Below, piece after piece: positions 26,621-37,738 of a stretch of 64,000 bases of DNA. The notes below the pieces were generated by a model, which worked only from the letters and a program-made list of their open reading frames with translations, was not told where the DNA came from and did no database searches. The position numbers and the translations under genes were made by a program. Location of the stretch: assembly GCA_913060475.1 (NCBI GenBank), contig CAJXSD010000010.1, positions 33,790-97,789 on the forward strand, read 5' to 3'. Origin of the DNA: an uncultured Paracoccaceae bacterium. Lineage in GTDB: Bacteria; Pseudomonadota; Alphaproteobacteria; Rhodobacterales; Rhodobacteraceae. Position 1 is the first letter of the stretch, and each line of letters opens with the position of its first letter.

Positions 26621-27202
26621 ATGCTGCTTTTGATCGATAACTACGACAGCTTTACCTATAATCTGGTGCATTATATTGGCGAACTGGATGTTGAGGTGGT
26701 GGTAAAACGAAATGACGCCATTACCGTAGATCAGGCAATGGCAATGAACCCTGCCGGTATTTTGTTGTCGCCCGGCCCCTGTGACCCCGATCAAGCGGGG
26801 ATCTGTCTGGACCTGACCCGCGCGGCCGCAGAAATCAAAACGCCGCTGATGGGGGTGTGTTTGGGGCATCAAACGATTGGTCAGGCCTTTGGCGGCGATG
26901 TTGTCCGCTGTCATGAAATTGTGCACGGTAAAATGGGCACAATGCACCACAATAACGGCGGCTGCTTTGCCGGCCTGCCCACACCGTTTCAGGCGACGCG
27001 CTATCATTCGCTGGTCGTCGATCGTGCAACTCTGCCCGATTGCCTTGAGGTCACAGCATGGCTAGAGGATGGCACAATCATGGGGCTGCAGCATCGTGAA
27101 TTGCCCATTCAGGGCGTGCAATTCCATCCCGAATCCATCGCGTCGGAACACGGCCATGCCCTGTTGCGCAATTTCACCAATATGATGAAGGTTCCCGCAT
27201 GA
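26621..27202 (+). CDS. trpG: Anthranilate synthase component II (glutamine amidotransferase)
   Basis: 193 residues. Class I glutamine amidotransferase giving ammonia to TrpE. The nucleophile Cys in [11 protein letters not shown] (about residue 79) and the His-Glu pair in VQFHPESI (about 169) are present. It starts [13 protein letters not shown]. It overlaps trpD by four bases and starts the trpGDC-moaC-moeA operon. It may also serve aminodeoxychorismate synthase. Confidence 0.96.
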   Translation: MLLLIDNYDSFTYNLVHYIGELDVEVVVKRNDAITVDQAMAMNPAGILLSPGPCDPDQAGICLDLTRAAAEIKTPLMGVCLGHQTIGQAFGGDVVRCHEIVHGKMGTMHHNNGGCFAGLPTPFQATRYHSLVVDRATLPDCLEVTAWLEDGTIMGLQHRELPIQGVQFHPESIASEHGHALLRNFTNMMKVPA

Positions 27203-28218
27203 GCGATCACATGAAACCGCTGATTTTTGCAGCCTCCGAAGGTCCCCTAAGCCGATCCCAGGCCAAACGTGCCTTTGAACACCTGTTTAATGGCGATGCC
27301 ACAGCCGCCCAGATTGGGGGATTGTTAATGGCCATGCGCGCGCGGGGGGAATCGGTGGCCGAATATGCCGCCGCCGCCGCCGTGATGCGCGAAAAATGCG
27401 TGCCCGTCACCGCGCCCGAGGGGGCGATTGATATTGTCGGCACCGGGGGGGACGGCGTCGGCACGCTGAATATTTCCACCGCCACGGCATTCGTGGTCGC
27501 CGGCGCGGGTGTGCCCGTGGCCAAACATGGCAACCGCAACCTATCGTCGAAATCCGGCGCGGCGGATGCCTTGGGCATGTTGGGGATCAATGTCATGGTG
27601 GGCGCAGATATTGTCGAACGCGCCATTGTACAGGCGGGCATCGGGTTTATGATGGCCCCCATGCACCACCCTGCCGTCAAACATGTGATGCCCGTGCGTC
27701 AGGAACTGGGCTGTAAAACGATTTTCAACATCTTGGGTCCACTGACCAATCCCGCGGGTGTGAAACGTCAATTAACCGGTGCCTTTGCCCCTGATTTGAT
27801 TTTCCCGATGGCGGAAACATTACAAATGCTGGGCACGGAAAAGGCATGGCTGGTTCACGGGTCCGACGGGTCCGACGAAATCACCATCACCGGCCCGACC
27901 GAGGTTGCGGTTTTGGATGGCGACGATATCCATTCCATCACCGTCCACCCCGAGGATGCGGGCCTGCCCGTGCATAAACTGGCCGATATCCTTGGCGGCA
28001 GCCCTGCGGAAAATGCGGCCGCGCTGCGGGCCTTAATGGCGGGGGAACGCGGTGCATATCGTGACGCGGTGTTGTTAAATGCTGCCGCTGCATTGATGAT
28101 AGCAGATCGCGCAACATCGCTGTCGCAAGGCGTTGAAATCGCCGCTGATGCCATTGACAGCGGCCGGGCCGCACAGGCCATCGACACCCTAGCCCGCATC
28201 ACATCGGAGGCCGCATGA
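27199..28218 (+). CDS. trpD: Anthranilate phosphoribosyltransferase
   Basis: 339 residues. Transfers phosphoribose from PRPP to anthranilate. The GTGGDG pyrophosphate-binding loop (about 80-85), NISTATAFV and KHGNR stretches are all conserved. Four-base overlaps at both ends show translational coupling with trpG and trpC. Confidence 0.98.
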   Translation: MSDHMKPLIFAASEGPLSRSQAKRAFEHLFNGDATAAQIGGLLMAMRARGESVAEYAAAAAVMREKCVPVTAPEGAIDIVGTGGDGVGTLNISTATAFVVAGAGVPVAKHGNRNLSSKSGAADALGMLGINVMVGADIVERAIVQAGIGFMMAPMHHPAVKHVMPVRQELGCKTIFNILGPLTNPAGVKRQLTGAFAPDLIFPMAETLQMLGTEKAWLVHGSDGSDEITITGPTEVAVLDGDDIHSITVHPEDAGLPVHKLADILGGSPAENAAALRALMAGERGAYRDAVLLNAAAALMIADRATSLSQGVEIAADAIDSGRAAQAIDTLARITSEAA

Positions 28219-29024
28219 CCCAGACCGTATTGGATAAGATCAAGGCGTATAAATTAGAGGAAGTGGCCGCCGACAAAGCCGCAACCCCCCTAAGCGTGGT
28301 TGAGGAACGCGCACGCGCCGCGTCGCCCACCCGTGGCTTTGCCGCATCGCTGATTGCGGCGGCGAAAACCGGATATGGCCTGATCGCCGAGGTCAAGAAA
28401 GCGTCCCCCTCTAAGGGATTGATCCGACCCGATTTTGACCCCACCGCAATTGCGCAGGCCTATCAGGCGGGGGGTGCGGCCTGTTTGTCCGTTTTGACGG
28501 ATACGCCCAGTTTCCAAGGGGCCAAATCCTATCTGACCCAGGCCCGCGATGCCACCACCCTGCCCGCATTGCGCAAGGATTTCATGTATGACACCTATCA
28601 AGTGGCCGAGGCACGCGCCTTGGGCGCCGATTGTATCCTGATCATCATGGCATCCGTCAGCGATGCGCAGGCTGCGGAATTGGAACAGGCGGCCTTTGAC
28701 TGGGGGATGGATGTCTTGATCGAGGTTCACGACGCCCCCGAACTGGAACGCGCGATGGATTTGAAATCGCCGCTGTTGGGCGTGAATAACCGCAATTTGA
28801 AAACCTTTGAAACATCGTTGGACACCACCCGTGAATTGGCCCGTTTGGCCCCCGCCGATCGTGTCTTGATTTCAGAAAGCGGGCTGAGCACGCCACGGGA
28901 TTTGGCCGGCATGGCCGCCCATGGTGCGCGGTGTTTCCTGATCGGCGAAAGCCTGATGCGCCACGATGATGTGGAACAGGCCACGCGCGCGTTATTGGCC
29001 AATCCCGTCCAAGGGGCTGCATAA
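28215..29024 (+). CDS. trpC: Indole-3-glycerol phosphate synthase
   Basis: 269 residues, TIM barrel. The catalytic KKASPSKG lysine motif (about 57-64), the LRKDF motif and the [10 protein letters not shown] and SESGL segments are present. It closes carboxyphenylaminodeoxyribulose phosphate to indole glycerol phosphate. Its stop codon shares a base with the moaC start (TAATG). Confidence 0.98.
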   Translation: MTQTVLDKIKAYKLEEVAADKAATPLSVVEERARAASPTRGFAASLIAAAKTGYGLIAEVKKASPSKGLIRPDFDPTAIAQAYQAGGAACLSVLTDTPSFQGAKSYLTQARDATTLPALRKDFMYDTYQVAEARALGADCILIIMASVSDAQAAELEQAAFDWGMDVLIEVHDAPELERAMDLKSPLLGVNNRNLKTFETSLDTTRELARLAPADRVLISESGLSTPRDLAGMAAHGARCFLIGESLMRHDDVEQATRALLANPVQGAA

Positions 29025-29500
29025 TGGCGGGTCTGTCGCATTTTGATGCAAACGGTCAGGCGCATATGGTTGATGTGTCCGACAAAGATCATACCGCCCG
29101 CATCGCCACGGCCCGCGGCTGGGTCAAAATGCAGCCTGCCACCTATGACATCATTTCGCAAAAGGGCGCGAAAAAGGGCGATGTTCTGGCCATTTCGCAA
29201 CTGGCGGGCATTATGGGGGCGAAAAAAACGCCTGACCTGATCCCATTGTGCCACCCACTGCCCATCACCAAGGTATCGGTTGATTTAACCTTAGACCCCG
29301 AATTGCCGGGCGTGCAGATTGAGGCCACCGTGAAAACAACCGGTCAGACAGGCGTCGAGATGGAGGCATTAACCGCCGTATCCACCGCCGCCCTGACCGT
29401 TTATGATATGTCCAAGGCCGTGGATAAAACCATGGAAATTGGCAGCATTCGTGTCGTGTTGAAAGATGGCGGAAAATCGGGACGGTATCAGGCACAATGA
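29024..29500 (+). CDS. moaC: Cyclic pyranopterin monophosphate synthase
   Basis: 158 residues. Second step of molybdenum cofactor synthesis. [26 protein letters not shown] and the C-terminal lysine-rich end are typical. It is coupled to trpC and to moeA by overlaps, so molybdopterin genes are expressed with the tryptophan genes, an order common in Rhodobacteraceae. Confidence 0.97.
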   Translation: MAGLSHFDANGQAHMVDVSDKDHTARIATARGWVKMQPATYDIISQKGAKKGDVLAISQLAGIMGAKKTPDLIPLCHPLPITKVSVDLTLDPELPGVQIEATVKTTGQTGVEMEALTAVSTAALTVYDMSKAVDKTMEIGSIRVVLKDGGKSGRYQAQ

Positions 29501-30669
29501 TTTCTGTTGAACTGGCCCTGACACATCTGTTTGACTTGGCCCCCCGCATGGGAACCGAATGCGTGCCCTTGGATCAGGCCAACGGGCGCATTTTGGCCCG
29601 TGATGTGTCCGCGCAGCGCGATCAGCCGCCCTTTGCCGCCTCGGCGATGGATGGCTATGCGGTGCAATCGGCGGACATTCGTGCAGGCCAGCCGTTAACC
29701 GTCATCGGCGAAAGCGCGGCGGGCCATCGCTATCACGGTGTGGTGCAGTCGGGCCAAGCGGTGCGCATTTTTACCGGCGCGCCGGTGCCAGAGGGGGCCG
29801 ATTTTGTTGTCATCCAAGAGGATGTGACGCGCGACGGGGATGTCATTATTCTGGGCGATGCCATAGGATCAGCGGCCAATATCCGCGCGCAGGGCGCAGA
29901 TTTTAACGCCAGTTTGGTCGTCACCGCGCCCCGGCGTTTGGGCCCTAAGGATCTGGCGTTGCTGGCCGCGATGAATGTGGACGTGGTTGAGGTTGCGAAA
30001 AAACCGACCGTTGCCCTGATATCGACGGGGGATGAATTGGTCTATCCCGGGCAATCGCCAAACGCCGATCAAATTATTGCATCAAACCCCTTTGGTTTGG
30101 CCGCGATGGTGGCGGACATCGGTGGCACGGCGCGGATTTTGCCCATTGCGGCCGATCGTATGGATGCGCTGATGACCGCGTTTGATTTGGCCGCCGGCGC
30201 GGATGTGATTGTGACCATCGGCGGCGCCTCTGTGGGCGATCATGATCTGGTCGCCAAAGCCTTGCAGCATTATGGCGCCACCCAAAGTTTTTACAAAGTG
30301 GCCATGCGCCCCGGAAAACCCCTAATGGCGGGGGCAATGGGGGCGGCTGCCATGGTTGGATTGCCCGGAAATCCGGTGTCATCCATGGTCTGCGGTAAAA
30401 TATTTCTGGAACCCATGCTGCGGTATATGATGGGTTTTGACGCTGGGCCTTTGCCGCGCAACATGGCCCCACTGGCCCAAGATGTGCCCCAAAATGGCCC
30501 GCGCGAACATTATATGCGCGCATCCCTGGACAACGGGAAAATCAACCTGGCGGATCGACAAGACAGTGCGTTATTGTCCGTCTTGGGTACAGCCAATGCC
30601 TTGGTCGTGCGTCCGCCCCATGCCCCCGCCCTGCGTGCAGGGGATTTGGTCGAATATATAGCATTTTAA
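29497..30669 (+). CDS. moeA: Molybdopterin molybdenumtransferase
   Basis: 390 residues. Inserts molybdate into adenylylated molybdopterin. ASAMDGYAV near residue 46-54, [10 protein letters not shown] around 170 and [19 protein letters not shown] in domain III match MoeA. Four-base overlap with moaC. It is the last gene before the lexA promoter. Confidence 0.97.
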   Translation: MISVELALTHLFDLAPRMGTECVPLDQANGRILARDVSAQRDQPPFAASAMDGYAVQSADIRAGQPLTVIGESAAGHRYHGVVQSGQAVRIFTGAPVPEGADFVVIQEDVTRDGDVIILGDAIGSAANIRAQGADFNASLVVTAPRRLGPKDLALLAAMNVDVVEVAKKPTVALISTGDELVYPGQSPNADQIIASNPFGLAAMVADIGGTARILPIAADRMDALMTAFDLAAGADVIVTIGGASVGDHDLVAKALQHYGATQSFYKVAMRPGKPLMAGAMGAAAMVGLPGNPVSSMVCGKIFLEPMLRYMMGFDAGPLPRNMAPLAQDVPQNGPREHYMRASLDNGKINLADRQDSALLSVLGTANALVVRPPHAPALRAGDLVEYIAF

Positions 30670-30690
30670 CAATGCCTTGACACAAAAACA

Positions 30691-30705
30691 GAACACATAT
30701 AGAAC
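30691..30705. promoter_or_regulatory. LexA box (SOS operator) upstream of lexA
   Basis: GAAC-N7-GAAC (30691-30694 and 30702-30705), exactly the direct-repeat LexA site known in alphaproteobacteria, 32 bases before the lexA ATG. It implies autoregulation of lexA. Confidence 0.9.
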
Positions 30706-30717
30706 ATAGAGGAAACT

Positions 30718-30780
30718 ATGACGATTGGGGTATCCTATGTTAACACGCAAACAACTGGATTTGTTGGAATTTATCAATAA
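30718..30780 (+). CDS. Possible 20-codon upstream ORF overlapping lexA
   Basis: A strong AGAGGAAA ribosome-binding site (30708-30715) points at this ATG, not at lexA. The frame reads 20 codons and stops 44 bases inside lexA in another frame. It could be a translational brake or coupling leader for lexA, or a chance start. The peptide has no recognised features. Confidence 0.3.
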   Translation: MTIGVSYVNTQTTGFVGIYQ

Positions 30781-31435
30781 ACGTGTCCAACGTGATGGCG
30801 TTCCCCCTTCGTTCGATGAAATGAAAGAGGCGCTGGATCTGCGATCGAAATCAGGCATCCACCGCCTGATCACCGCGCTAGAGGAACGGGGATATCTGCG
30901 CCGTTTGGCCCATCGTGCGCGGGCGATTGAAATTGTGAAATTGCCTGAAACACTGGGCGGTGATGCGGGTCTTGCGTCGGGTGGAATTACGGGTGTGATT
31001 GAGGGCGGCAAACCTGATACACCCGCACATACCCCGATCGAGGCGGTGCATGCCCTTGAGGTACCCGTTATGGGCCGGATTGCCGCGGGTGTCCCGATTG
31101 AGGCGATCAGTCAGGTGTCGCATACTGTTGCCGTACCAGGCCAAATGCTGCGCAATGGTGGGGATCACTATGCGCTTGAGGTGCGGGGCGATTCGATGAT
31201 CGAGGCTGGCATCAATGATGGCGATGTGGTCGTAATCCGCGAAACCAAAACGGCCACCAACGGCGATATTGTTGTGGCCCTAGTCCAAGAGAGCGAGGCC
31301 ACGTTGAAACGGTTTTTCCACCGTGGCAACCAAATCGCGCTAGAGGCGGCAAACCCGGCCTATGAAACCCGCATGCTAAATCATGATCAGGTCAAGGTTC
31401 AGGGCCGGTTGGTCGGATTGATCCGGACCTATTGA
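30737..31435 (+). CDS. lexA: LexA repressor, SOS regulator
   Basis: 232 residues from the ATG at 30737 ([13 protein letters not shown] is the conserved start). Winged HTH at about 1-65; self-cleavage site Ala-Gly in [10 protein letters not shown]; catalytic Ser in [10 protein letters not shown] and Lys in ATLKRFFHR. RecA filaments trigger autocleavage and derepress DNA-repair genes. Its own promoter holds a LexA box. The weak GGGG ribosome-binding site contrasts with the strong one for the overlapping 20-codon ORF. Confidence 0.97.
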   Translation: MLTRKQLDLLEFINKRVQRDGVPPSFDEMKEALDLRSKSGIHRLITALEERGYLRRLAHRARAIEIVKLPETLGGDAGLASGGITGVIEGGKPDTPAHTPIEAVHALEVPVMGRIAAGVPIEAISQVSHTVAVPGQMLRNGGDHYALEVRGDSMIEAGINDGDVVVIRETKTATNGDIVVALVQESEATLKRFFHRGNQIALEAANPAYETRMLNHDQVKVQGRLVGLIRTY

Positions 31436-31460
31436 CCCACCTATCGATTCTATACGCCGA

Positions 31461-31484
31461 CGCAGGGGTCTGATCGGGCCTGCG
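31461..31484. terminator. Weak hairpin between convergent lexA and comEC
   Basis: CGCAGG/CCTGCG arms (31461-31466 with 31479-31484) next to the comEC stop codon. There is no T-run, so terminator function is uncertain. Confidence 0.3.
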
Positions 31485-33473
31485 CTAGGGCGGCCAAATG
31501 TATTTCGGTACCACGTCTTCGGCCCACCGCAGGTTCGCCGTTCCAGCGGCATCAAAATAAATCGCCGCCGCACCACGCGTATTGGTGTCATCTTGGGTAA
31601 TCCACAGGCAGGGGCCATCCACGGTAATATCCACCGCCGAAACAACAATCTGATCAGACCTACATGCGATTGTTTGGCCCATCTGTTTTTTTGACCAGAT
31701 GTGGATCACGCGCGCCTCGACCCGTGGCCACAAACGATGGGTCGTGTCCCGCGCCAAGGGGTGACCATCGTTTTCTGCCCAAATATCGGCGGTAAATTGA
31801 TCACCGCGTGCCTTGGACAGGGCGCGCCCTGCCTCGGTTGCCACGCCAACCAGCCGCGCATCGCGTGAAATCAGGATATCGGGACGCGCCGCGACCAGCC
31901 AGCCCATAACTGCCACCCCACACCACAGCACCCCCACCGCGCGCCCATAGGGCCCCTGCCACAGCGCCAACATCAGCCCCGCGGCAGTGACCGCCATTCC
32001 CGTCCAGGGGGCGGGTGTCACGATCGGTTTGGTGGCACCCGGCCATTGCGCAAAATATTGCGCCACGCCCAAGATCCACTGCAACCCCCATTCCATCGGC
32101 ACGAATGCAATCTGCGCCATGCCGAACGCGGCCCCAATCACCCCTGCCACTGCAGAGGGCGCCACGATCAGGGACATCACAGGTACCGCGCTGACATTGG
32201 CCAGAAAACTGACCGTGCTAAAGGTGTTGAAATGCAGCGCCGAAAACGGCGCAGTCGCAGCCCCCGCGACAAAGGACGACACCCCAAGCGACACAATGAA
32301 TTGCAAACTGGGGCCCAGGCGCGTGTGATCGGCAATCCAGCGAAAGGCACAGATCAACCCCAGTGTCGCAGAAAACGACATCTGGAATCCGGGCGAAAAC
32401 ACCGATTCTGGCCGATAGAGCAATATGATCATTGCCGCCAAGGCCAGTGCGCGAAAACTGATGACCCGCTGTCCCAAGATCACCGCGCCGTAAAATGTGC
32501 CCATCATGACAAAGGCCCGCTGTGTGGCAACATTCCCGCCTGACACGCCCAAATACACCGCACCCAGACAGATTGCCGTCACTGCCGCAATCGTGCGCGC
32601 GTGTCGGCCCAGTGCGCCACGGGCCACCACGCAGATCAGGCGCACACAGAAATATACCAATGATGTCAGTAATCCCATATGTAGCCCCGAAATGGCCAGC
32701 AGATGGGCCAGATTTGTTGCGCGTAAATCTGCGATCACCTCGGGTTCCATATCGCGGCGATCACCGGCGATCAGTGCTTTGGCAAATCCTGATACCTTGG
32801 GCGACATGGACCGATCCACCAGTTCGGATAACCAGGTTTGCATTGATTTAAACCAAAACCGCTGATCCGAATGTCCGATAACGATGGGTCCATCGCGCGC
32901 ATAGCCCACCGCCCCCAATTCCAGGAAATAGGCATATTTGCGAAAATCAAAACCACCGGGTTCCACCGGACCTTGGGGCGGCGACAGGTATCCGCGCAAT
33001 CGGATTATGTCGCCAATCTCTGCATCCGGCGCACCCGTTTTATCATGCACCGACACGCGAATTTTCCGGGGGGTTTTATGGACTGGTATGGGGCCAAGCG
33101 ACAGCTGATCCAACGTATAGCGTGGTGCATTTGAATTTGATCGATCCACCTGCACCACGCGGCCCACAATGTCGCCATAATAGGGATAGGACAGCGTCGG
33201 TGCCGCAATCAGATAACTGCGCAGCATGCCGGCCATGCCCCCCACGGCCAGACAGATTGCCAAGGCCATCCAAGGTAACATGGCATGGTCACGCCAGCCA
33301 ATTCGGGCCAGATATGCAACCACTGCCAATCCCACAACCGCACATAGGCCCGCGCTGACCCACCAGCCAAAGCCAAAAAACACACCGATCCCGCAGGCCA
33401 TTGCCACGGGCAGCCAATGAAACAGAACCATACGCTGCTGTGCGATTTCGCGCAGAACTGATCGCGGGACCAT
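31485..33473 (-). CDS. comEC: ComEC/Rec2 family competence membrane protein
   Basis: 662 residues, polytopic. An N-terminal membrane block precedes the DUF4131-like soluble region and the ComEC core with the HLLAISGLHMGLL motif (about residues 230-243), then many helices. The C-terminal metallo-beta-lactamase domain seen in some ComEC proteins is short or absent here; only about 100 soluble residues follow. Homologues carry single-stranded DNA into the cytoplasm during transformation and in Rhodobacter are needed for GTA uptake. It converges on lexA and is divergent from gltX. Confidence 0.88.
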   Translation of the reverse strand: MVPRSVLREIAQQRMVLFHWLPVAMACGIGVFFGFGWWVSAGLCAVVGLAVVAYLARIGWRDHAMLPWMALAICLAVGGMAGMLRSYLIAAPTLSYPYYGDIVGRVVQVDRSNSNAPRYTLDQLSLGPIPVHKTPRKIRVSVHDKTGAPDAEIGDIIRLRGYLSPPQGPVEPGGFDFRKYAYFLELGAVGYARDGPIVIGHSDQRFWFKSMQTWLSELVDRSMSPKVSGFAKALIAGDRRDMEPEVIADLRATNLAHLLAISGLHMGLLTSLVYFCVRLICVVARGALGRHARTIAAVTAICLGAVYLGVSGGNVATQRAFVMMGTFYGAVILGQRVISFRALALAAMIILLYRPESVFSPGFQMSFSATLGLICAFRWIADHTRLGPSLQFIVSLGVSSFVAGAATAPFSALHFNTFSTVSFLANVSAVPVMSLIVAPSAVAGVIGAAFGMAQIAFVPMEWGLQWILGVAQYFAQWPGATKPIVTPAPWTGMAVTAAGLMLALWQGPYGRAVGVLWCGVAVMGWLVAARPDILISRDARLVGVATEAGRALSKARGDQFTADIWAENDGHPLARDTTHRLWPRVEARVIHIWSKKQMGQTIACRSDQIVVSAVDITVDGPCLWITQDDTNTRGAAAIYFDAAGTANLRWAEDVVPKYIWPP

Positions 33474-33552
33474 TTGTAACGCTTGTCCTTATTCCTAGCA
33501 GCCGTTAGATAGGGAAAAAATGAACCCAATAGATTACCAAAAGGTTAAAAAC

Positions 33553-34962
33553 ATGTCACAGGTTGTCACGCGCATCGCACCTTCGCCCACGGGATATATG
33601 CACATCGGGACGGCGCGGACAGCGCTGTTTAACTGGCTTTATGCCCGTGGACGCGGCGGTAAATTCCTGCTGCGGATCGAGGATACAGACCGCGAACGAT
33701 CCACGCCCGAGGCAACGGATGCCATTTTGCGCGGCATGGATTGGCTGGGTCTGGATTTCGACGGCGAGGTTGTCAGCCAATTCGACCGCGCCGAACGGCA
33801 CGCGGCCGTGGCGCATGAATTACTGGCCGCTGGCAAGGCCTATAAATGTTTTGCCACGCAGGATGAAATTCAGGCCTATCGCGATGCGGCCCGCGCCGAA
33901 GGACGGTCGACATTATACCAAAGCCCATGGCGCGATGCCGATCCCGCGACGCACCCCGATGCCCCCTATGTTGTGCGCATCAAATCCCCCGACCAAGGCG
34001 TGACAGTGATCCCCGATCAGGTCCAAGGCGATGTGACCATCCGCAACGACCAATTGGATGACATGGTGTTGTTACGGTCCGATGGCACACCTGTTTACAT
34101 GCTGGCCGTTGTGGTTGACGACCATGATATGGGTGTGACCCATGTGATCCGCGGGGATGACCATTTGAACAATGCCGCGCGCCAAATGATGATTTACACT
34201 GTGATGGGCTGGCCCCTGCCCGTTTACGCGCATATCCCGCTGATTCATGGCGAGGATGGCAAAAAACTGTCCAAACGCCACGGCGCCACCGGCGTCGAGG
34301 ATTACCAAGACATGGGCTATCCTGCCGCCGCCATGCGCAATTATCTGGCCCGCTTGGGCTGGAGCCACGGGGACGACGAATTTTTCACCGATGCGCAGGC
34401 CATGGAATGGTTCGACCTGTCTGGCATTGGCAAATCAGCGGCGCGGTTTGATTTCAAGAAACTGCAAAACCTGTCGGGCCAACATATTGCCGCCGCTGCA
34501 GATGATCAATTATTAGGCGAAATATTAGCATACCGCAGCAAAATTGGTGACGCGGAATTATCAGATGATAAAATTGCGGGACTGAAAAATGCCCTGTATT
34601 GCGTCAAGGATCGGGCCAAAACATTTGGGGAAGTCATTGAAAAGGCGCACTTTATTTTGGCTGATGCACCGCTGGACATCGAAGAAAAGGCCGCCAAGTC
34701 ACTGGATGATGTATCCCGTAGTATACTGAAATCATTGACGCCGCAGCTGCACAATGCTACTTGGACAAGAGAAGGTCTTGAGGCTGTGACAAATGCGGTG
34801 GCCGAAGCACATGAGATTAAGTTCGGCAAAATGGCCGGACCCCTCAGGGCGGCATTGGCAGGGCGCAGCGTTACCCCAAGCGTATTCGATATGATGTTGG
34901 TTTTGGGGCGCGATGAAACGATTTTGCGCCTGACACAAGCCGAAGGGTATACTGGCAGCTAA
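33553..34962 (+). CDS. gltX: Glutamyl-tRNA synthetase
   Basis: 469 residues from the ATG at 33553 after AAAGG. Class I signature [10 protein letters not shown] (HIGH-type) at about 10-19 and the KLSKR loop at about 238-243. It charges tRNA-Glu, and may also charge tRNA-Gln in organisms with GatCAB. An upstream in-frame start at 33520 lacks a ribosome-binding site. Confidence 0.96.
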   Translation: MSQVVTRIAPSPTGYMHIGTARTALFNWLYARGRGGKFLLRIEDTDRERSTPEATDAILRGMDWLGLDFDGEVVSQFDRAERHAAVAHELLAAGKAYKCFATQDEIQAYRDAARAEGRSTLYQSPWRDADPATHPDAPYVVRIKSPDQGVTVIPDQVQGDVTIRNDQLDDMVLLRSDGTPVYMLAVVVDDHDMGVTHVIRGDDHLNNAARQMMIYTVMGWPLPVYAHIPLIHGEDGKKLSKRHGATGVEDYQDMGYPAAAMRNYLARLGWSHGDDEFFTDAQAMEWFDLSGIGKSAARFDFKKLQNLSGQHIAAAADDQLLGEILAYRSKIGDAELSDDKIAGLKNALYCVKDRAKTFGEVIEKAHFILADAPLDIEEKAAKSLDDVSRSILKSLTPQLHNATWTREGLEAVTNAVAEAHEIKFGKMAGPLRAALAGRSVTPSVFDMMLVLGRDETILRLTQAEGYTGS

Positions 34963-35045
34963 AGTGCGGAGCAATTAGGCCGTAACTCCAGTAGACCGGT
35001 TAACTGTTGTTCGCGTGTGCGAGCATGATTGAGAAAGGGAAAACC

Positions 35046-36341
35046 ATGCCTGAATCGACAAAAAAGGCGACGCTAAACATTGATGGCAAATCATTCGAAT
35101 TGCCAATGTATTCGCCAACTGCCGGTCCGGATGTCATTGATATTCGCAAATTATACGCAGACGCGGGTGTGTTTACCTATGATCCAGGGTTCACATCAAC
35201 CGCCAGCTGTGACAGCACCATCACATTTATTGACGGCGGCAAAGGTGAATTGTTGCACCGCGGCTATCCGATTGATCAGTTGGCGGGCAAATCGCATTAC
35301 CTTGAGGTCTGCTTTCTGCTGCTCTACGGCTATCTGCCCAGTGCTGCCGAATTAGAGGATTTCGAAACACGCGTTACACGTCACACAATGGTGCATGAAC
35401 AGATGCACTATTTCTTCCGCGGGTTCCGGCGCGACAGCCACCCAATGGCAACCTTGGTCGGCGTTGTGGGCGCAATGTCGGCGTTTTACCATGACAGTAC
35501 CGATGTCGGCGATCCATGGCATCGCGAAGTGGCGGCCATTCGCTTGATCGCGAAATTGCCAACGATTGCGGCGATGGCCTATAAATATTCGATCGGCCAA
35601 CCCTTTGTTTATCCGCGCAACGATTTGGACTATGCGTCCAATTTCTTGCACATGTGTTTTTCGGTCCCTGCCGAGGACTACCATGTAAATCCGATTATCG
35701 CACGCGCGATGGATCGTATTTTCATTCTGCATGCCGATCACGAACAGAACGCGTCAACCTCAACCGTGCGTTTGGCGTCCAGTTCTGGGGCGAACCCATT
35801 TGCCTGTATCGCAGCAGGTATCGCGTGCCTTTGGGGTCCGGCCCATGGTGGCGCGAACCAGGCATGTTTGGAAATGTTGCGTGAAATTGGCACTGTGGAT
35901 CGCATCCCAGAATTCATCGCACGAGCCAAGGATAAAAACGATCCGTTCCGTCTGATGGGCTTTGGCCACCGTGTCTATAAAAACACTGACCCACGCGCCA
36001 AGGTTCTGAAACAATCCGCAGACGAGGTGCTGGAACTGCTGGGCGTGGATGATAATCCGCTGCTGCAGGTGGCCAAGGAATTGGAACAGGTGGCCTTGAA
36101 TGACCCCTATTTCGTGGAAAAGAAACTGTTCCCGAATGTGGATTTCTACTCTGGTATCATCCTTGAGGCGATCGGGTTCCCGACATCCATGTTTACGCCG
36201 ATCTTTGCCCTGTCGCGCACAGTCGGCTGGATTTCCCAGTGGAAAGAAATGATCGACGATCCACAAATGAAAATCGGTCGTCCACGTCAATTGTATCTGG
36301 GCGAAACAAATCGCGATTACGTCGATATCGAAAATCGCTAA
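35046..36341 (+). CDS. gltA: Citrate synthase
   Basis: 431 residues from the ATG at 35046 after AGAAAGGG. Type II hexameric-type citrate synthase, the entry to the TCA cycle. The catalytic His in [10 protein letters not shown], His in [15 protein letters not shown] and Asp in [10 protein letters not shown] are present. Its own strong terminator follows. Confidence 0.98.
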   Translation: MPESTKKATLNIDGKSFELPMYSPTAGPDVIDIRKLYADAGVFTYDPGFTSTASCDSTITFIDGGKGELLHRGYPIDQLAGKSHYLEVCFLLLYGYLPSAAELEDFETRVTRHTMVHEQMHYFFRGFRRDSHPMATLVGVVGAMSAFYHDSTDVGDPWHREVAAIRLIAKLPTIAAMAYKYSIGQPFVYPRNDLDYASNFLHMCFSVPAEDYHVNPIIARAMDRIFILHADHEQNASTSTVRLASSSGANPFACIAAGIACLWGPAHGGANQACLEMLREIGTVDRIPEFIARAKDKNDPFRLMGFGHRVYKNTDPRAKVLKQSADEVLELLGVDDNPLLQVAKELEQVALNDPYFVEKKLFPNVDFYSGIILEAIGFPTSMFTPIFALSRTVGWISQWKEMIDDPQMKIGRPRQLYLGETNRDYVDIENR

Positions 36342-36359
36342 TTCGTAAATCAACGCACA

Positions 36360-36391
36360 AAAAACGCCCCGGAAAATTGGGGCGTTTTTTA
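36360..36391 (+). terminator. Terminator of gltA (bidirectional)
   Basis: 11-bp stem AAAAACGCCCC/GGGGCGTTTTT (36360-36370 with 36379-36389). T-runs on both strands; it may also serve the convergent enoyl-CoA hydratase gene. Confidence 0.9.
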
Positions 36392-36431
36392 TTTGGCCGG
36401 ACAAATTTGGCAGGCCTTAATTTTTTAGGCC

Positions 36432-37208
36432 TTAGCGTCCCTCAAATTTCGGGGCGCGTTTTTCGATAAAGGCTAGAATGCCTTCTTGGAAATCGCGGGT
36501 ATTGCCGCATTCTTTTTGCAATTTCGCCTCAAGGGATAATTGTTCCTCAAGGGTGTTATGCCACGTTTTCCCCATGGCCTGTTTGATATTGCGATAGGCC
36601 ACACCGGGACCTGCGGCCAAATGCGCAGCGCGCGCGCGCCAATGGGAGTCGAATGCGTCATCCGCGACAGATTCAAAAATCATCCCCCATGCGTCCGCCT
36701 GATCGGCCGAAATTTTTTCCGCAAACAGCGCCGCGCCCATCGCCTTGGCTTGACCCATCAAACGCGGCAGGAAATAGGTCCCGCCCGCATCTGGCATCAA
36801 TCCGATTTTGGTAAAGGCCTGCGTGAAATAGGCCGATTTCGTCGCGATCACAACATCCGCCGCCAGGGCCAGATTGGCCCCCGCCCCCGCCGCAACGCCG
36901 TTTAACGCGGTGATCGTTGGCACGGGACAATCGTTAATGGCATGCAGCATCGGTTCGTATTCGTCGCGCAGCGTGCGTTCCATATCCAGTTTGGCGATAT
37001 TGCTGCCATCGCCCAGATCCTGACCCGAACAAAACGCATTGCCCGTGCCGGTTATGACAACAACCCGCGCCTGGCGGCCCATATCGGTCACCGCCGCGGT
37101 TAATTCCGCACGCATTTGGGTGTTCAGGGCATTCATCACATTTGGGCGGTTCAGGGCTATCACGGCGACATCATTGTCCAATGTGACCCGCAGTGTGTCA
37201 TAGATCAT
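36432..37208 (-). CDS. Enoyl-CoA hydratase/isomerase family protein
   Basis: 258 residues, crotonase fold. FCSGQDLGDGSN and NGVAAGAGANLALAADVVIA hold the oxyanion-hole glycines, and YFTQAFTKIGLMPDAGGTYF the catalytic Glu/Asp-type region. The nearest familiar pattern is the phenylacetate-pathway isomerase PaaG, but no paa genes are nearby. It lies just downstream of ccmH on the same strand. Confidence 0.85.
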   Translation of the reverse strand: MIYDTLRVTLDNDVAVIALNRPNVMNALNTQMRAELTAAVTDMGRQARVVVITGTGNAFCSGQDLGDGSNIAKLDMERTLRDEYEPMLHAINDCPVPTITALNGVAAGAGANLALAADVVIATKSAYFTQAFTKIGLMPDAGGTYFLPRLMGQAKAMGAALFAEKISADQADAWGMIFESVADDAFDSHWRARAAHLAAGPGVAYRNIKQAMGKTWHNTLEEQLSLEAKLQKECGNTRDFQEGILAFIEKRAPKFEGR

Positions 37209-37276
37209 GAAACTATATCCTTATTGTTTTACCCCAAGATGCAGAAATATCGCGGTCTGGCAACCGCGACATTGCG

Positions 37277-37738
37277 TCAGTCTTGGTTGAGGATTTCGGA
37301 CAACCGCTTTTCTTCGTCCTCGGATAACTGTTCAATGCGTTTTTCGGGCGCATTGGACCGACTGCGCAGATAGAAAAATCCGATAATCATGGCCAAGATC
37401 AACAGTATCGGTCCTGCCGCCCAGAGCAGCAGGTTTGCGCCTGCGACCTTGGGTTTCAGCAGGGCAAATTCGCCATAGCGTTCAACAACGAATTCCTTGA
37501 CCTGATCATTTGTGTCACCGGCCACCAGCCGTTCGCGCACCAGCAAACGCAGATCGCGTGCCAGACTGGCGTTGCTGTCATCAATGCTTTCATTCTGGCA
37601 CACGAGGCAGCGCAAATCCTTGGAAATGTCGCGCGCGCGTTGTTCCAAGACCGGATCGTCCAGCATTTCGTCGGGCTGCACCGCAAACACGGCGCTGCCC
37701 CAAACGATTGCAAGGATACATAACAGCGTTCGGATCAT
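37277..37738 (-). CDS. ccmH: Cytochrome c maturation protein CcmH
   Basis: 153 residues. N-terminal signal/anchor, the redox-active pair in LRCLVCQNESIDDSNA (about 43-58) and a C-terminal membrane helix (about 106-126). CcmH keeps apocytochrome thiols reduced and works with CcmF in haem ligation. It overlaps ccmF by four bases. Confidence 0.95.
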   Translation of the reverse strand: MIRTLLCILAIVWGSAVFAVQPDEMLDDPVLEQRARDISKDLRCLVCQNESIDDSNASLARDLRLLVRERLVAGDTNDQVKEFVVERYGEFALLKPKVAGANLLLWAAGPILLILAMIIGFFYLRSRSNAPEKRIEQLSEDEEKRLSEILNQD

